64,000 nt of DNA, from positions 5,253,122-5,317,121 of the forward strand of contig NW_008706746.1 in the NCBI RefSeq assembly GCF_000327385.1, read 5' to 3'. Of the stretch, positions 47,801 through 60,900 are shown piece by piece. The stretch comes from Lottia gigantea. Taxonomy: Eukaryota > Mollusca > Gastropoda > Lottiidae. The notes beneath the pieces were generated by a model. That model was given only the letters and a program-made list of their open reading frames with translations. It did not search any database and was not told the origin of the DNA. A program made the translations under genes and the position numbers. The first letter of the stretch is position 1, and every line of letters starts with the position of its first letter.

Positions 47801-50800
47801 TTTTATTACAGTATTTGATTCTTTCTCTCTTTGCTGCAATAAATTTCAATTTCAGGGTCAACGATCTCTATCATATTGGATGCTGATGAGATCGTATCAA
47901 TTGTTATTTCTGCTATTGTTGCCATTTTTTACACTTTTCTGGGTGGATTGTGGTCTGTGGCCTATACGGATGTTGTGCAGTTGTTATGCATTGCTATCGG
48001 TTTGGTAAGACGATTTAAATTGATACTCGACGTGATCTCACTTTCACTATTTTCTTATTAAACCGACATGTTGACACTCATCTGATCTTTCTTATCTACG
48101 TTTTCTTAAAAAAAATGTCCATACAAAATAGGATGGCCGAACCGAATATCGCTCTTCTTCACAATATGAAAACGAACTGTAAGTTACGAAATGGGCTCAG
48201 AAATGTAGGAATAAGTTGTAATTTGTGTTACTGATATGACAATAATCTGGCAGGTGATAGCTGCTCCATTTTCTCTGATACATGACGCTGTTGATATTGA
48301 GAGAGTGGTTGATACGTGGCAAGGTAATCTTCAGCCTAATCAGATTGGTTATTACATTGATGTCTATTGTCTGCTACTCTTTGGTGGAATTCCTTGGCAA
48401 GTAAGTCCTTTTTATACGCCCACATGGAAATCTGGACATTTCTTGTGAACACAATAGAGAATACATTTTTCAACTAATACCACAGTTTGTTATCGAAATG
48501 TCAATTCTTTTTTTTTTTTTTTTTTTTTTTTTTTTCGATTTTTACACACCTTCCTGAGCTTAGACTACAATAGTTGCAGCAACCATTCAACATTCACGAA
48601 CCTTAGATATAGGCGACGATGTGCTTAAATATATTTTGGATCTTTTTTGCAAAACCGGAAGTGCCACAGTTCAATATGTGCAAGAATAGATAATCGGCTC
48701 TAGAAGTCGTATTTTTCGGTCGATTTTCTTTGAGTTTGCATTTTTGGAATCTACTGTTTAAATCTGAAAGAATAGCAGTTTCAAAATTTCAAAATTCGAA
48801 AATTTGTCGCAGACATTTTTTGGCCGATTTTCGAAATTTTTGGACCATTTTTCAGTTTTTTTCGGATTAATCTGAAATTTTGATAAAAGATGCATGTCAC
48901 TAATGTAAACCATTAGTATTCAAAATTTTTGCGTCACTTCCGGTTAAAGTGGAAAATCGATTTTCACTTCCGGTTGAATAACTTCCGGTGTGATTGAAAT
49001 ATTTCAACGAAATTATGTATATCGTTATTAATCTTAATTCTATGGCCGATTTTAAAATAAAATTTAGTCCGAAAAAAATACTTCGGCCGCCATCTTGATT
49101 TGATACATTTTCATAAAACTCAAAATGGAGCTTCGGGGGAGAATGGGATTGGTCAAATTTTTATGTTGGTGTATACTTTAGTCGATGGCGACAAAAATGT
49201 TGGAAATGGATTTTTGAATTTGACTTTTGCTTTGTGGCAACTTCCGGTCGAATTTTTTCAATTTTTGAAGGCTTGTATCTCGTGACCTTGACCTTTGATG
49301 ACCTTGACCTTTATGGGGTCAAAGGTCATTGACAATTACTCATTATTGACATTTTTGGCCAGGGGCATAACTCGCAAAGTATACATTTGTTCAAAATGGA
49401 ACTTTTTACACAATTACCTCATATTTTGAGCCACTTTGGCTTTTTTTGTTGTTTCCGCTTCATAGTTCAAAAAAAGGAACAGGTTTTGGAAATTCAAAAT
49501 TTTCAATTTTTGACCTTGACCTTTGTTGACCTTGACCTTTGTAGGATCAAACGTCATTGGCATTGGCTATCTATTTATACTTTTATATTTGCTGTCCTAA
49601 GTCAACTTCTGGTTTTATAGTCGTTAGTAATTTGAAATTTTAATGGCGTATATCTCTTGATCTTGACCATTTTAGACCTTCTCCTTTACAAGATCAAAGG
49701 TCATTGACCTTGGCTATCTGCTGATACTTTCATTTGTGAGGTCTGACGTCCCCTTCCGGTATTAAAATCTTCTAAAAAATGAAAATTTCTCAACTTTAGA
49801 CAGTTCTTGCGCTTGATCTAATTATCGTGGAAGGTTGATTTTTTCAGGGTCTTTTGCATTTTGCTACATTTGCAAAGTCCCACTCTGTGCCACGTGTGGC
49901 TCTAGTTTTAATTAAATTTGGTGTGATCATTTATATTGATAAGATCTTGGTCAAGTTCGAATTTGATGACTTAGGGAACAGGCGTCAATATTTGTTTGTG
50001 AAAAAATAGAGACCACAGTTTTCAACTGATTTTGATGAAATTTAGTGTGATCATTTATATTGATGCGATCGTGGTCAAGTTCGAATTTGACGATCTTTCG
50101 ATGAACGGTTTTTTGAGTTATTGCCCTTAACTTAGGAAACACACGTCAAAATTTGTTTGTGAACACATTAGAGACTACAGTTTTCAATTGATTTTAATTA
50201 AACGTGGTTTGATCATGTATATTGATGCGATAATTTGAGTTATTGATATTGATTTTTAAAAATTTGGTGGAATTTCTCAACATGAATAACTGGCAGTAAA
50301 TATAATATATACATATATATATCATTTAATTCAAACTATTAAAATTTCTTTAATATGAGAAAATTCATACTGTAGTCACTAAAGACTTTTATCATTTCTA
50401 ATAGCTGCCAGTGGGTGAATGTTATCTTGCCTGACCTTATTTAAGAGATGTGATTAAATCTCGAATTTAATATTTCAATTTGTTCATTCGACATTGCACA
50501 CAATTAACCATAAGGTCGTTCGGGACCTTACATAACCTTAATTAAAATTTCTTATTTGAGGGTAGTAAGTCAGATAGCTCAAGATATAGTTTTGTTGTAT
50601 TTTAGGCATACTACCAAAGAACTCTTGCTTGTAAATCGCCTGAAAGTGCAAGACTAGCATCATTCTTAGCAAGTATAGCCTGTTTCCTGTTTGCTATTCC
50701 AGCTGCAATTATGGGAATCGCCGGAGCTTCTGCTAGTAAGCAACAATATCGAAATATTAAATTTGAATTTGAATTATGTGGAAACTATCGGGCCGTCAGC

Positions 50801-53065
50801 GGTAGCACAACCCTTTTTTATACGCCCACATGAAATGGGGGGCATATATTGCCGTCACCTCATTCCGTCCGTCCGTCTACAATTGCTCGTAAACACTCTA
50901 CAAGGCACAATTCTTGACTGATTTCGATGAAACTTGGTATGGTTGTTTGTAATCACCCAAGGATACTCTAAATCAGACGAATCGAAAAATATTTACTATG
51001 AGTTATTGCCCTTGTTCTTGAAACGCTCGTAAACACTCTAGAAGGTGCAATTCATGACGGATTTTGATGAAACTCGGTATGAGTGTTCGTTATCACCCAA
51101 GAATAAACCCTATCGAAAATCAGAAAAATTGAAAAAATATTTAGTATGAGTTATTGCCCTTGCTATTGAAAACGCGTTCAATTTTAGCACGTAATCACTT
51201 TGATGAAACTTGGTGTGAATTTTCGTAATCACCCAAGGATGAACCCTATTGAAAATCAGAAGAATTGAAAAATATTTAGTATGAGTTATTGCCCTTGTTC
51301 TTGAAACCGCTTTCAAATTTAGCTCTTAAACACTAAAAGGCATGATTCTTTCTGGATTTTAACAAAACTTGGTTTATTATTCATTCCTGAAGATTGGATA
51401 TTTGCCTTCTAGAGTTTTCACGAGCTAAAGATTGAACACGTTTTCAAGAACTAAGGCAATAACTTATACTCAATATTATTCAGTGTTGTGCTAAAGAGTT
51501 CAAAAGAAGTATATGACTGAAGGTTGAATATTTCATACTGGTGATTATTACTGTACTGCTAAATATTTATGTTCAAAAGCTGCCAGTGGGCGTATATTAT
51601 CTTGCCTGGCAAGCTATCTTTTCATACATAGCAGAGGCTTTACCCAAATGTAAGCAGTTATTACAGGTGTATTACTGTTTGTATCAAGGGCACAATTTTT
51701 CTGGCATTATCACATTAATCTTCCTTAAAATTTAACTTTTCTTGATGCTAAGGGCAAAATGGATTTGAATAAAAAGTAAGTTTTGTGGCCCTGGGGCCCG
51801 AGTGCATACGGAAAAGTTACCGTTAGGATGGAACAATAAGTTGAAATGTGTATGCTACAATGGTATCATGATATCAAATTAATACTTTTTCCTACAGATA
51901 TAGAGTCTAGCAAGGCAATCGCGAAAGATTCCGTCAACTAGTCATTTCTTAAATGAAACATTTTATCTTTTGAAAGTTCTGCACTGCATTCAGAGCTGCA
52001 TCATGGTACCCAAAAATAACATCAAAAGTTCTGCAATTACATTTATGATAATTGTATTGCAGATTGGAATGAGACAAACTATCAAGGGCTGATTCCAATA
52101 CCTCAAGATAAGATGAGTTACATTTTACCACTGACATTGCAACATCTATGTCCTCTTCCGGTGGCCATTATTGGGATGGGTGCTATATCTGCTGCAGTGA
52201 TGTCATCAGCTGATTCTAGTATTTTATCAACAGCGTCTGTCTTCGCCAGCAATATTTATAGGGAACTTTTCAGGAAACATGTATGTACTTAATTAAGAAT
52301 CATGTATTAAATGGGGTGATGACTTTTGTAGGTCTAAACAACCGACGGCACCTAAATATTAAAGTTGCATTGGTTGGTGCCTCAACGTAGTTGATGATAC
52401 TATATGCACTGACTGATTGTGCATGTGCTCTAGACCTTGATCTTGCTAAGGGAGAGTGATACCTGATGGTCTATTAATTTTACTGTCATTCACCAGTTGC
52501 ATTGTTTTTTTTTAAGGCATCTGATCGTGAAATCCTGTGGGTGTTAAGAATATCTATAATTGTAACAGGAACTTTAGCAACAACAATCGCTATTACTGCT
52601 AAAAGTGTTTATGGATTATATGTGTTGTGTTCAGATTTAATGTATGTCATTCTCTTTCCGCAATTGGTAGCCATTATGTATTTTGATGTTACCAATGCTT
52701 ATGGTAGCATAACCGGTTACGTTATAGGATTCCTAATAAGGATTCTCGGAGGTGAACCACTTATAAAGATTCCTGCATTGGTAAAATTTCCTTTCTACGA
52801 TTCCGAATTTGGTCAAGGATTTCCGTTCCGAACATTCGCAATGTTGTTGAGCTTCATTGCTATCATAGGAATATCTAAACTGTTCGAGTATTTGTTTCTT
52901 TCTGGAAAGATACCGATAAAATACGACATCTTTCTTTGTTCTAGTCCAAATTTTCGCAATAGACTCAAGATGTTTAAAAGTACTCAAGAAATGAAGAGAG
53001 ATATGAGAGAATATGTTGAAATGAAAAAAATATCAAGTTTTAAAGGCGAACATGTGATTTTGTAA
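44893..53065 (+). CDS. SLC5A7: High-affinity choline transporter 1-like sodium symporter
   Basis: This member of the SLC5 sodium/solute symporter family should import choline across the plasma membrane, in nerve terminals for acetylcholine synthesis. Coding exons are 44939-45104, 45404-45511, 45713-45868, 47856-48004, 48254-48400, 50606-50735, 52063-52280 and 52517-53065. All are GT-AG and in phase, giving 540 residues (human 580). Family marks are [62 protein letters not shown] and [14 protein letters not shown], spread over about 13 membrane segments. The exon 1/2 junction has two equally framed solutions (donor at 45105 with acceptor at 45403, or 45109 with 45407), differing only in Ala versus Gly. 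The usual TATW before GGGY is here A(A/G)SH, which is odd for a strict choline carrier, so a paralogue is possible. The C-terminal tail is shorter than the human one. Confidence 0.93.
46047..47505 (-). mobile_element. Tc1-like DNA transposon in intron 3 of the choline transporter gene, inactive
   Basis: A 1459-bp element lies between TA dinucleotides (46045-46046, 47506-47507). Its 24-bp ends (CTGAAGAGATAAAG.. and its inverse) match at 22 of 24. The transposase runs on the minus strand: a helix-turn-helix region near 47.2 kb ([18 protein letters not shown]), then SSDESRYC near 46.8 kb, [13 protein letters not shown] near 46.67 kb, and [11 protein letters not shown] followed by DLNPIEHLW near 46.4 kb. 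These are the DD34E catalytic blocks, but the second Asp (usually DNARPH) is Glu, and the coding sequence is spread over at least three frames. It is therefore an old, dead copy. It does not touch the flanking exons. Confidence 0.9.
48508..48535 (+). repeat. Poly-T run of 28 bases
   Basis: An uninterrupted run of 28 T lies in intron 5 of the choline transporter gene. It could be the poly-A tail of a retroposed sequence on the minus strand, but no such sequence could be delimited to its right, so it may be a simple expansion. Its length is easily miscounted in assembly. Confidence 0.9.
48536..49870 (+). repeat. Intron 5 repeat block rich in GACCTTGACCTTT
   Basis: This block of intron 5 has diverged internal repeats: paired 'cacttccggtt' words (about 48939-48985), a 'ggccgccatcttgattt' word (49083-49100), and three clusters of 'tgaccttgacctttg' (49282-49333, 49511-49560, 49661-49718), each followed by a 'ggtcaaaggtcattg' or similar. 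It resembles a dispersed element with a tandem core, but both ends are unclear. Confidence 0.6.
49896..50440 (+). repeat. Tandem-core interspersed repeat in intron 5
   Basis: Diverged core repeats carry 'gtgtgatcatttatattgat' (about 49921, 50045 and 50206), 'gagttattgccctt' and 'aatttgtttgtgaacac'. The block ends in the family terminus 'agctgccagtgggtgaat..atcttgcctgac'. The reverse copy is in EIF2S1 intron 3 (236-680). The core differs from that of the 50814-51624 copy although the terminus is shared. Confidence 0.8.
50814..51624 (+). repeat. Tandem-core interspersed repeat in intron 6, best copy
   Basis: The head is 'tttttatacgcccacatgaa' followed by 'cgtccgtccgtctacaattg'. Four core repeats follow (starting near 50886, 51026, 51187 and 51322; spacings about 135-161 bases), each with 'gatgaaactt', 'aatcacccaagga' and 'gagttattgcccttg'. 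The tail is 'gctgccagtgggcgtatatt..cttgcctggcaagctatctt'. Unique ends around a variable number of 140-160-bp cores is the layout of non-autonomous Pearl/Helentron-like elements of bivalves. I infer that kinship from layout only. Confidence 0.8.
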
Positions 53066-54010
53066 ACGCATGTTCAGAGAAAAAAGATAACTAGCACTAA
53101 GCTATATATACATATATATATACGAAATCCATCGTTTTAGCTTGATTTTTTATATGTTTTAATGTTTATATATATATTTACACATCAACAAATTCATTGC
53201 TTGTGACGGCCACCGGTATGGTCATCGCTAATTGCTTACCGAGGAGACAATTTGCAGCATTTTGCAAGTTCTCTGTCCCTCTCTTTTCGATGGAATTTCC
53301 CATCATTTCGATATCTGCAAACAATTATTGTAGACGAACTGTTTAACGATACCATCATAAACAACAAAAGGTAAAAGATGGTAATGACCGTAGGTAAAAC
53401 CGATTGGTTAACCGAAACAGTGAAAACTTAGTAGGTTATGATGTTATCGGTAAACTGCTCGTTTACATTAAAAGTGATTGTCGGTAAAACTGCTTCAATT
53501 GAACTTTTAATGAACATTTACACATTTAAAAATTACCAATATACATTTGAACTTTTACAATTTGACAAATGTATTTTCTTCAAGATACTATACTACAAAT
53601 GTACTTTCACAAATCGACATTATGCATTTTTCTTTTTGCAAAGGAAATTAATATTGACTTTTGGCTTTTATAATGGTGCAAATCTCTGATGCTATCAGTG
53701 TCCCCGATACTCACAATAGCTTTAAATAACCTTTGAGAATAGATGAAATTTCGGCTTTCTCCTTCGACTTTTGGTAGATGTATTTGGGATATATATTTGA
53801 ATATAGTTTTAAACCATCAAATTTTTCTGATCCGATGCTTGTCGATAATCATCTGTGGCTAGTATAATATACAGGGCTATGTAAGTGTCATCAAAATTCG
53901 GACAAAACTCATTTGACGTAATAGAACTTTAATAAAAAAAAATATGTATATCCTACACAGAATTAATAAAAAAAAATGTATGTCATTGGACAGCAATTCT
54001 TGGATTTATA
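53066..54010 (+). other. 3' flank of the choline transporter gene
   Basis: Probable 3' UTR and the gap before the convergent EGF gene. Candidate poly(A) signals AATAAA lie near 53931 and 53966, nearly 0.9 kb after the stop. Short (TA)n runs lie near 53104-53122. No other gene is seen. Confidence 0.5.
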
Positions 54011-54016
54011 TTTATT
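54011..54016 (-). terminator. Poly(A) signal of the EGF-repeat gene
   Basis: TTTATT on the plus strand reads AATAAA on the minus strand, about 126 bases after the stop codon at 54142. It is the nearest canonical signal, and the spacing is normal for a short 3' UTR. Confidence 0.5.
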
Positions 54017-54141
54017 TTGATCAAGAAGACTTCTTAAAATCTGATTTTCAGATGTCGTATATATAAATATATCAGAGAACATTGACCTTAACACTGTGAA
54101 TTTTACATCATCTATGTCGACAGATAAGATAGACTGCGTAA

Positions 54142-56297
54142 TTAGACATTAGTTATAGCAGAGTTTTGGTAGATGGCATCTGAATAGGATGGAGGTACAT
54201 CTTGAGAAACGTTTTTAGAGCTGGGACCCCTCTTTAGATTGACGTACTGGTTCAAAATATCGCCATAGCTACCCCGAGGAGGTGCTGAATTTTGATCAAT
54301 TAATATTCCATTGGCGTAAATCAATCCTCCCGATGTTCTTGGCGGTCCTACCCCAGATTTCATGTTGATGTAATTGTTGTCGGATAAAACAGAAAATTCG
54401 GAGTCTCTCCATGAAGGTCCACTGGATGCATACAGGTTATTTTCCCTTGAAAGTCTAAATGTTGCCTCTTTGGTTACTGTTTTTTGTCCTTTGGGAGTTT
54501 GCCCAAGGTTCATTAAGCTGTTCAGATGAGTCATAAATATTCCATCGCGTCCAGTTCCTCTTCTCATTTGTACTGGGGGTACATTTTCATCTTCAAATGT
54601 TGGGCTATCATCCATGTACATCTCTCGCTTTGTTTTTCTCCTGTAAACGAAATGATGAGATGATTTTATGCGTATCATATTTTGTCGTTCGTCTCTTTTT
54701 GTAGAATGACACTATGAAACTCTTGACCTTGACTAACTTGTGAAAATTTTGAGGAATATTTAATTTTTACGATGTTTTATTTACGTTATAAATATGTGGA
54801 AATCTTTACCTTGATCCAACACACATTACTGTACAGAAAATCATAACAATAATATATATTCCACCAGCAATAGATCCAGCAATAATAAAAGCTCTTATTA
54901 TCAATACCATAACTGTATTATCTGAAAGAATTTGACATTTTTCCTATAACGACATTTTCTTCCCGTCGGTCATCATCACAATGCCAAGCTATTACAAAAC
55001 TGGGTCTTATACCTTGACCCATCTTTCTTGTATCACAGAGGTTTATAAGTGCAGCGATTTGATTGGATTGTATGTTAGCAATTACAGTCAATTAGGCTGT
55101 TAACAATAAGCCAAAATGTTTACAGTCTGTCTGTAGGCTATATATTCGCTAAAGCGTACAATCCAATCAATCAATCAATAAGGTCATAATACATGTATTT
55201 GACATTGTGAAGACTGGTTTAAGTTTAACCAATAGCCTGTAATACATACCGGATTGTGCATTAATAGCAAAGTAAAATTGTCTTACCGAAACTGCAACTA
55301 TCACCACCAAACCCCATGGAGCAGCCATTGGGGCAATCTCCAGTGATCGGGTCGCATTGTTCTTCGTTATAACAATTTCCACATTTGGTAGAACAGTTCT
55401 GTCCATACATGTTATCTGTACAAGCTAAAAAAAACAGCCTCTGAGATTGGGGGTAAAAATAGAGGGAATATACTTTCAATTTTTTTTTTATCAATTTAAT
55501 ACTGAAAGCATAGCCTGTGTTCCCCTGGAAAATCTTGTGGCCCCTTCTCGGCCCCTCAGCAATTTTTCCTGGAAACGCCACTGTATGCTTCGATTCTAAT
55601 TTAGGGATGAGTTTGAATGCAAATATGGTTCGAAATATGAACTAAACCTACAGCTCTAATGGGTTATTCATTTCAGTTTCAAAAGTTTCAAAATATTCTG
55701 ACCGGCTAAATTCAAGCAGAGATATTTAGCCTCAATATGTCCCAGAAACTCCACGGCCTAGTCCAGAAGACATTATTATATATGCCACATCCGGCAATCC
55801 TCGACAGTTTCCGTGAAGCTGAATTTGTTGCAGAGCGATAGCACAATTTCACGGTGGACCATTTGACCCTAGGACGTTCGCACTATTATGCATAAATCAT
55901 CAATTTCAGTCCAAGAATTAAAGTATCGGTTGTTTTTTTTATATAACCTTTTTGTTTTTTAGGTCCTTGGACTACGAGTAGGCCTACGAATTTCCATTTT
56001 AACATATCAACCTTAACATTCGTGAACATTGCTTTAATCCTGTGCCAGTGCCTTCTGTTGAACTAGTAACTTGTTACCTTTCAACCACCCTAATCACTAC
56101 TAAAAATATGCAAATGTGGCGACTCCCCACACTAACAATGACCTTTTTAATATACTTACGCATATTGCACAGTGGTAATTTCCATCCCGCTTCACACCCT
56201 GCCATACATTCCCCAGTTATCTCATCACAGGTACCACTGTAAGCACACTGACCACAAGTGAATGCACACAATGGACCATAAAAATCCTCGTCACATC
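54142..56297 (-). CDS. Single-pass membrane protein with EGF-like repeats (MEGF-like), 3' part
   Basis: Four minus-strand exons are seen: 56297-56160, 55424-55287, 54921-54810 and 54640-54142. The first two are each 138 bases, phase 1-1, and each encodes one Cys-rich EGF-like unit of the MEGF/scavenger-receptor-F kind (DFYGPLCAFTCGQCAYSGTC; NMYGQNCSTKCGNC). The third encodes a membrane helix (AFIIAGSIAGGIYIIVMIFC). The last gives a cytoplasmic tail of about 165 residues starting RRKTKREMY, with Tyr-containing YINMKSG, IYANG, YVNLK and a PPSYSDAIY segment that fits WW-domain binding. The tail is Ser/Pro/Asn-rich with no enzymatic domain. The exons to the right (signal peptide, perhaps more EGF units) were not found, so the protein is incomplete at its N-terminus. 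A phagocytic or adhesion receptor role is plausible from family layout but unproven. Confidence 0.8.
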
Positions 56298-57938
56298 CTG
56301 AATGATAAAATAACTTAGTTTCACATTCACCATTTCACTGTTCATGTTTCCATGATAAAAAAAAATTCTCTGAAAAAGACTTGCCTCTTCATACATTTTT
56401 ACTTTTTGACCCAATGGCGTGTAGGCCTATATAATAAGAATAATGGAGGAACCCATCTTTAAAATTTTGACAGCTTTACCGAGGATTCCAGCTTTATCGA
56501 AGGGAGATAACTATGAGGTAGGTGTGGCGCCACTGAAGAAACATGGCAGTATCTTGTAAAATAAAACTTTAATTTCTTAATTTTGTACCTTGAATTTATG
56601 CAGAGATTGTATATTTTGTTTATATTTTGCAAGTATATTGTATTTAGATAATATTACATTTACTAGTTTTCCTGCTTTCTATGACATGCAAGTACAGTTA
56701 ACTTCCTGCTATTTTAGAATATATTTCATATCGGAAGTGATGATAATCTACAATAATAACGCAGTATAAATACACAGTCTAATATTACAGTTAAATTAAT
56801 GTCGATCGCTTTGAAAGTTCATGACAAAACAAAACATTAAAATGGCGAAGAACAAATTCCTAATTTTTAATCCTCACCAATCGATCTATAGTTATTGTTT
56901 GCAATAAATAAATATAACTTCTTGAGTAGGCCTAGGTGTTGACATTGTTGGACTTTAGTGTAGATATGTTGTTCTCAGCGTGAAGTTCATATTTTGCAAT
57001 TTCAATGCACGGTAAGTTCACAATTTGACCATAAATCTTGTCTTCAGTGTAGACAGACAAGCTACTTACACATCGTTATTACTCCATTTACTAGCATTAA
57101 ACTGTTAAGCGTTAACAATTGTAGGCCTACTGTCTAAGTATTTGACTATGGAAGTGACTCTTTATTTTTACGGCAGTTTATAGTATAAAACAACAGATGT
57201 GTAGTCTGTTGTAACTATAGAAATTTATTTATTTCACATTACGGCACAGGATGACTTGTTTAGTTCAAGGGATAGCCATATCTTGTATTTTGTTGAATAG
57301 ATTCATAAATTCATTTCAAGTTACAGCTGCCGTAACTCTATTTGGTGCCATTATTACTAGATCTATACTATAGTCATGGTATTAATATATATTCATTATA
57401 ACTGGCAGTGACTACTTGCAGAAAGTGGTCATACTCATAGACCAGTATAACTGAAAGGTTATTTTTCTTGTCAGCTTTGCTTGGCAAATATAAGGATAGG
57501 CTTATATGGCCATACACAGTAAAATTTATTAAAAAAACAATGGTAATCATGCACATTGAGGAGGCCATAAAGCTCATCCTTTTAACTAAGCCTAAAATTT
57601 ACCCACATTGCTCTATCACTAGAGGTTATGCCTACATGCCTGTGCCTGTGCTTTCGCTTAACTGCAATGTTACAACCTAAAATTCCTAAGAAGACCTTAA
57701 AGGCAGCTGAACCTTGTTCGATGTGTTTCAAGATAAGGTCATCGGTCATTCCTATCTAACCCTAAACAAGTCACTAAATCGCATATTTTTGAGAACTATG
57801 TACCTGGAAACATGATTTCCAGACATTATGAGTGATTCTTAAGTCAAACAAAAGCTAAAAATATAGATTTTGGGATGAACTGTTGCTCTTTGCTCACTTA
57901 CAGAAATTAATATTTTTTAGTATGTATATTTTCTTTAG
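56298..57938. other. Gap between divergent EGF and zinc-finger genes
   Basis: This should hold both promoters and the missing 5' exons of the EGF gene. A word block 'aagggagataactatgaggt' then 'gtggcgccactgaagaaaca' (56502-56545) stands out from the AT-rich surroundings, but I cannot assign it. An acceptor-like TTTTCTTTAG ends at 57938, suggesting an untranslated exon upstream of the zinc-finger start. Confidence 0.45.
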
Positions 57939-57977
57939 CATAGGAAGTAGCTGTTTGTTAAAGACTAGATTGTTAAG

Positions 57978-60900
57978 ATGAATGGTGTTGCAAAGAATGA
58001 GTTTAAAACAGAATTTCAAACATTCTGTTCAATTTTACATGAGAACCTGCTTCATAATGGAAAACACCACCAGATTATAACATTAGACACAGAAAGAAAA
58101 TTGTTAACTTATCTTCTGGATCAAGAAAATGCTGAGTGTTCAGAGGAACTATCGTCTTGGATTCAACAGTTCGTATTCTGTGTGGTCAGTGATGAATCAC
58201 AAACCAAATTTGAGCTTCAAGTTTGGGTAAGCTTAGATTATCATGAGAAAAAGACAAAATGTCCCTATTTTTGAATGATTATATATATAGTAGTTACTGG
58301 GGCAATCTTCAGAACTCCTAATTAAACGGATAAATTGTGACAAAATTTTAACTCTAAGAATTAATAATTTTTTGATTCATTCGAAATATGATTCAGGTAG
58401 TACTGTAGTACATTGAAAGACAAATTTCTTATTTACATTTTAACACAAAGATGTCTAGCTGCCAAAAACAACCCAAAAACATTTAGGTCTTTCTTATGGT
58501 CTTTTCATGACTACCTACTAACGATTATGCTAATAGACATGATAGGATATTTTCAGACATGGCAGATTTCCTTATCAGTCTCTGTTGGAAATCGCAAAAA
58601 GGGCAGGCTTGTGCTGCTTTCCTGGCAAAATTTCCCTCATTGCATTATTTTGCGGTCTTCATTAGCCAACATAGTGCAGAAAAGTAGGATGTAAAGCTCC
58701 ATTCATTTCATCTCTGTTAACAGTGGTGAAAATTTCTTAATATTTTAGGATGATGAACTTTATCAGAAGAAAGTTGTTTCTCTTGAAAACTATTTTGCAA
58801 CATTATCTAACCTATACCTTCAATATGGTAGTGTATCTTTGGAGAGCTTTCAGAAAAAGGTAATTAATTAAATTGATAAAATTTTATTCAGCTCAAGTCC
58901 GAATTAAATTTCATTCCAAAAACAAAGATGAAGTGTTTCCTTTATTAAAAGGATTGTATTTCTTTTATCAAACTTCTCTGGCTTTGTTTGTGAACAGTCA
59001 GCATGTTGCCTTTTTTTGCTCAGGAATCTTATAAAAACACATGCTGTTCCAATCACAAATTTTATTAATGATATCAAAATAACATTTCAAGGAAATCAAA
59101 ATATATAAAAGTAGAGGAATCTTGGAATTTTTTTTCTAATTTGCTTTTAACCACTTATCATCTACCATTAACTCATAAGTTCAAATTTTACAGTACATTT
59201 TATATTATTTATAGGTGAAAGAGATATATGTTTTTATACCAGAGTCTGTAGTGAAATATTTTTTTGATCATTTCTCTAACAATGGAATTAGTAAAATTAA
59301 GAAACTTATATTTGCTCGGAAAAGAGAGGTAACATTTTTTTTTGTGAAATGTCACTTATGCAATCAAAAGTTAATTTTGTGCTATTAATAGGGAATAATG
59401 GAAACAAAAGTTTCTATGCACCTCCAGGAACATAGGCATACATATGAAAATTGTATTTTATTTTTAGTCTATAATATGCCATATCTATTGTTTAGATTAC
59501 CCTTGTGTGTGTAGAGCTGGGTAAAATATTATGAATATGTAAATCATTGAAATACGTAATCAATTAAATGTCAACTTTAGATTTTCTCCGGTATACCCTT
59601 TAACAAGTCATAATTCCTTGCACATAGTTTCCCTTCAGCGCATTACTTTCGCATATTGAACTATAATAACAGGTCAAAGCAATATTAATACTTCTATGAT
59701 ACAAAAATAACCCATGGAATTAAAAATTGATTGATTTTATTAAGTATTTGGAAGATTTCTCACTTAAAATATTTTGATTATTAAATCAATTATTGATTGG
59801 TATTTTGCTGTCAATAATCAATCACAATTTGGTAATTGATACCCAGCTCTATTGATGTGTATATATCGTTTTATAATAAACTGTAAGGATCATGAGTAAT
59901 TTACATTCTAAGGGTTTATTAGTGTCCATATCAAGACAGATATACATTCACATTCTTTGCAAGGTATTGCAAACTTCTGAATTACATGCCACTTTAAAAC
60001 AAATATGTAATAAGGCTTGAAATTTTTAAGTGTTTGATATATTTAAGAATAGAAGTCTGGAAAATGTTGTTAGAATAGTAAGGTAGTTTTGCATATCCAA
60101 TGGCTACATCCTGCTGTTTCAGATCTTAGAAAGATAACTCTGATATGTAATTAGAAGCTGAGAACTATGATATGGCCTACTGTAATTATGTATGAATTTC
60201 ATACAACATATTATAATATTGAGAGTTCTTGTTTCAGGATAAAGAAAATAAAATTGATAGCTGTAGAGTTATATGTTATGACTATATTAAAAAGAAAATA
60301 ATGAAAAGAAAAGTAATCACTGACAAGATAGACAAATCAAGTGGAAATGTCATCTCATCTAAATCACATGAAGAGGTAGGGTTTTACAAATTGAATCTAC
60401 ATGCTAAAGAGGTAGTAAATATATTGCATAGTCATTCAATGTTTTAGATATTCAAGATATTTTGATTAAAAATAGGATAACTCTGCAATATTATCTCTCC
60501 ATCCACTATGTCTAGCTTGTCACTAAATTATTTCATTGAAAAAAAATATTGCTTGAAAGATTATATTTTGTATTAGCCATCAAAGTCATCAAAAAAAATT
60601 CTCTCTCGAATTTGAGGTCCACTATGAAATGTATTGTGACAGGTTTAGCTATCTAAGCAGTTTAGGCTCACTTTTTGACTGGGTTAGTTATGTCGACATA
60701 GTTGACATTGTTCTTTGGTATATTTATTACTGGTCATATTAATGGCTACAATGGTTCAAGTAATACTTTTTATACGCCCGCAGATATATTTTTGGCGTAT
60801 TTTGTAATCAACCTGTCGTCCATTTACATTTGGCTCGTGCTCACTCTACAGGCTATAATTCTTTGCATATTCTTTTGATTTTCATTTTATAGGTCAATGT

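Noticed and set aside
48508-48535. Poly-T as the tail of a LINE or retrogene on the minus strand
   Set aside because: No coding or LINE-like sequence follows on the right, and no target duplication was found.
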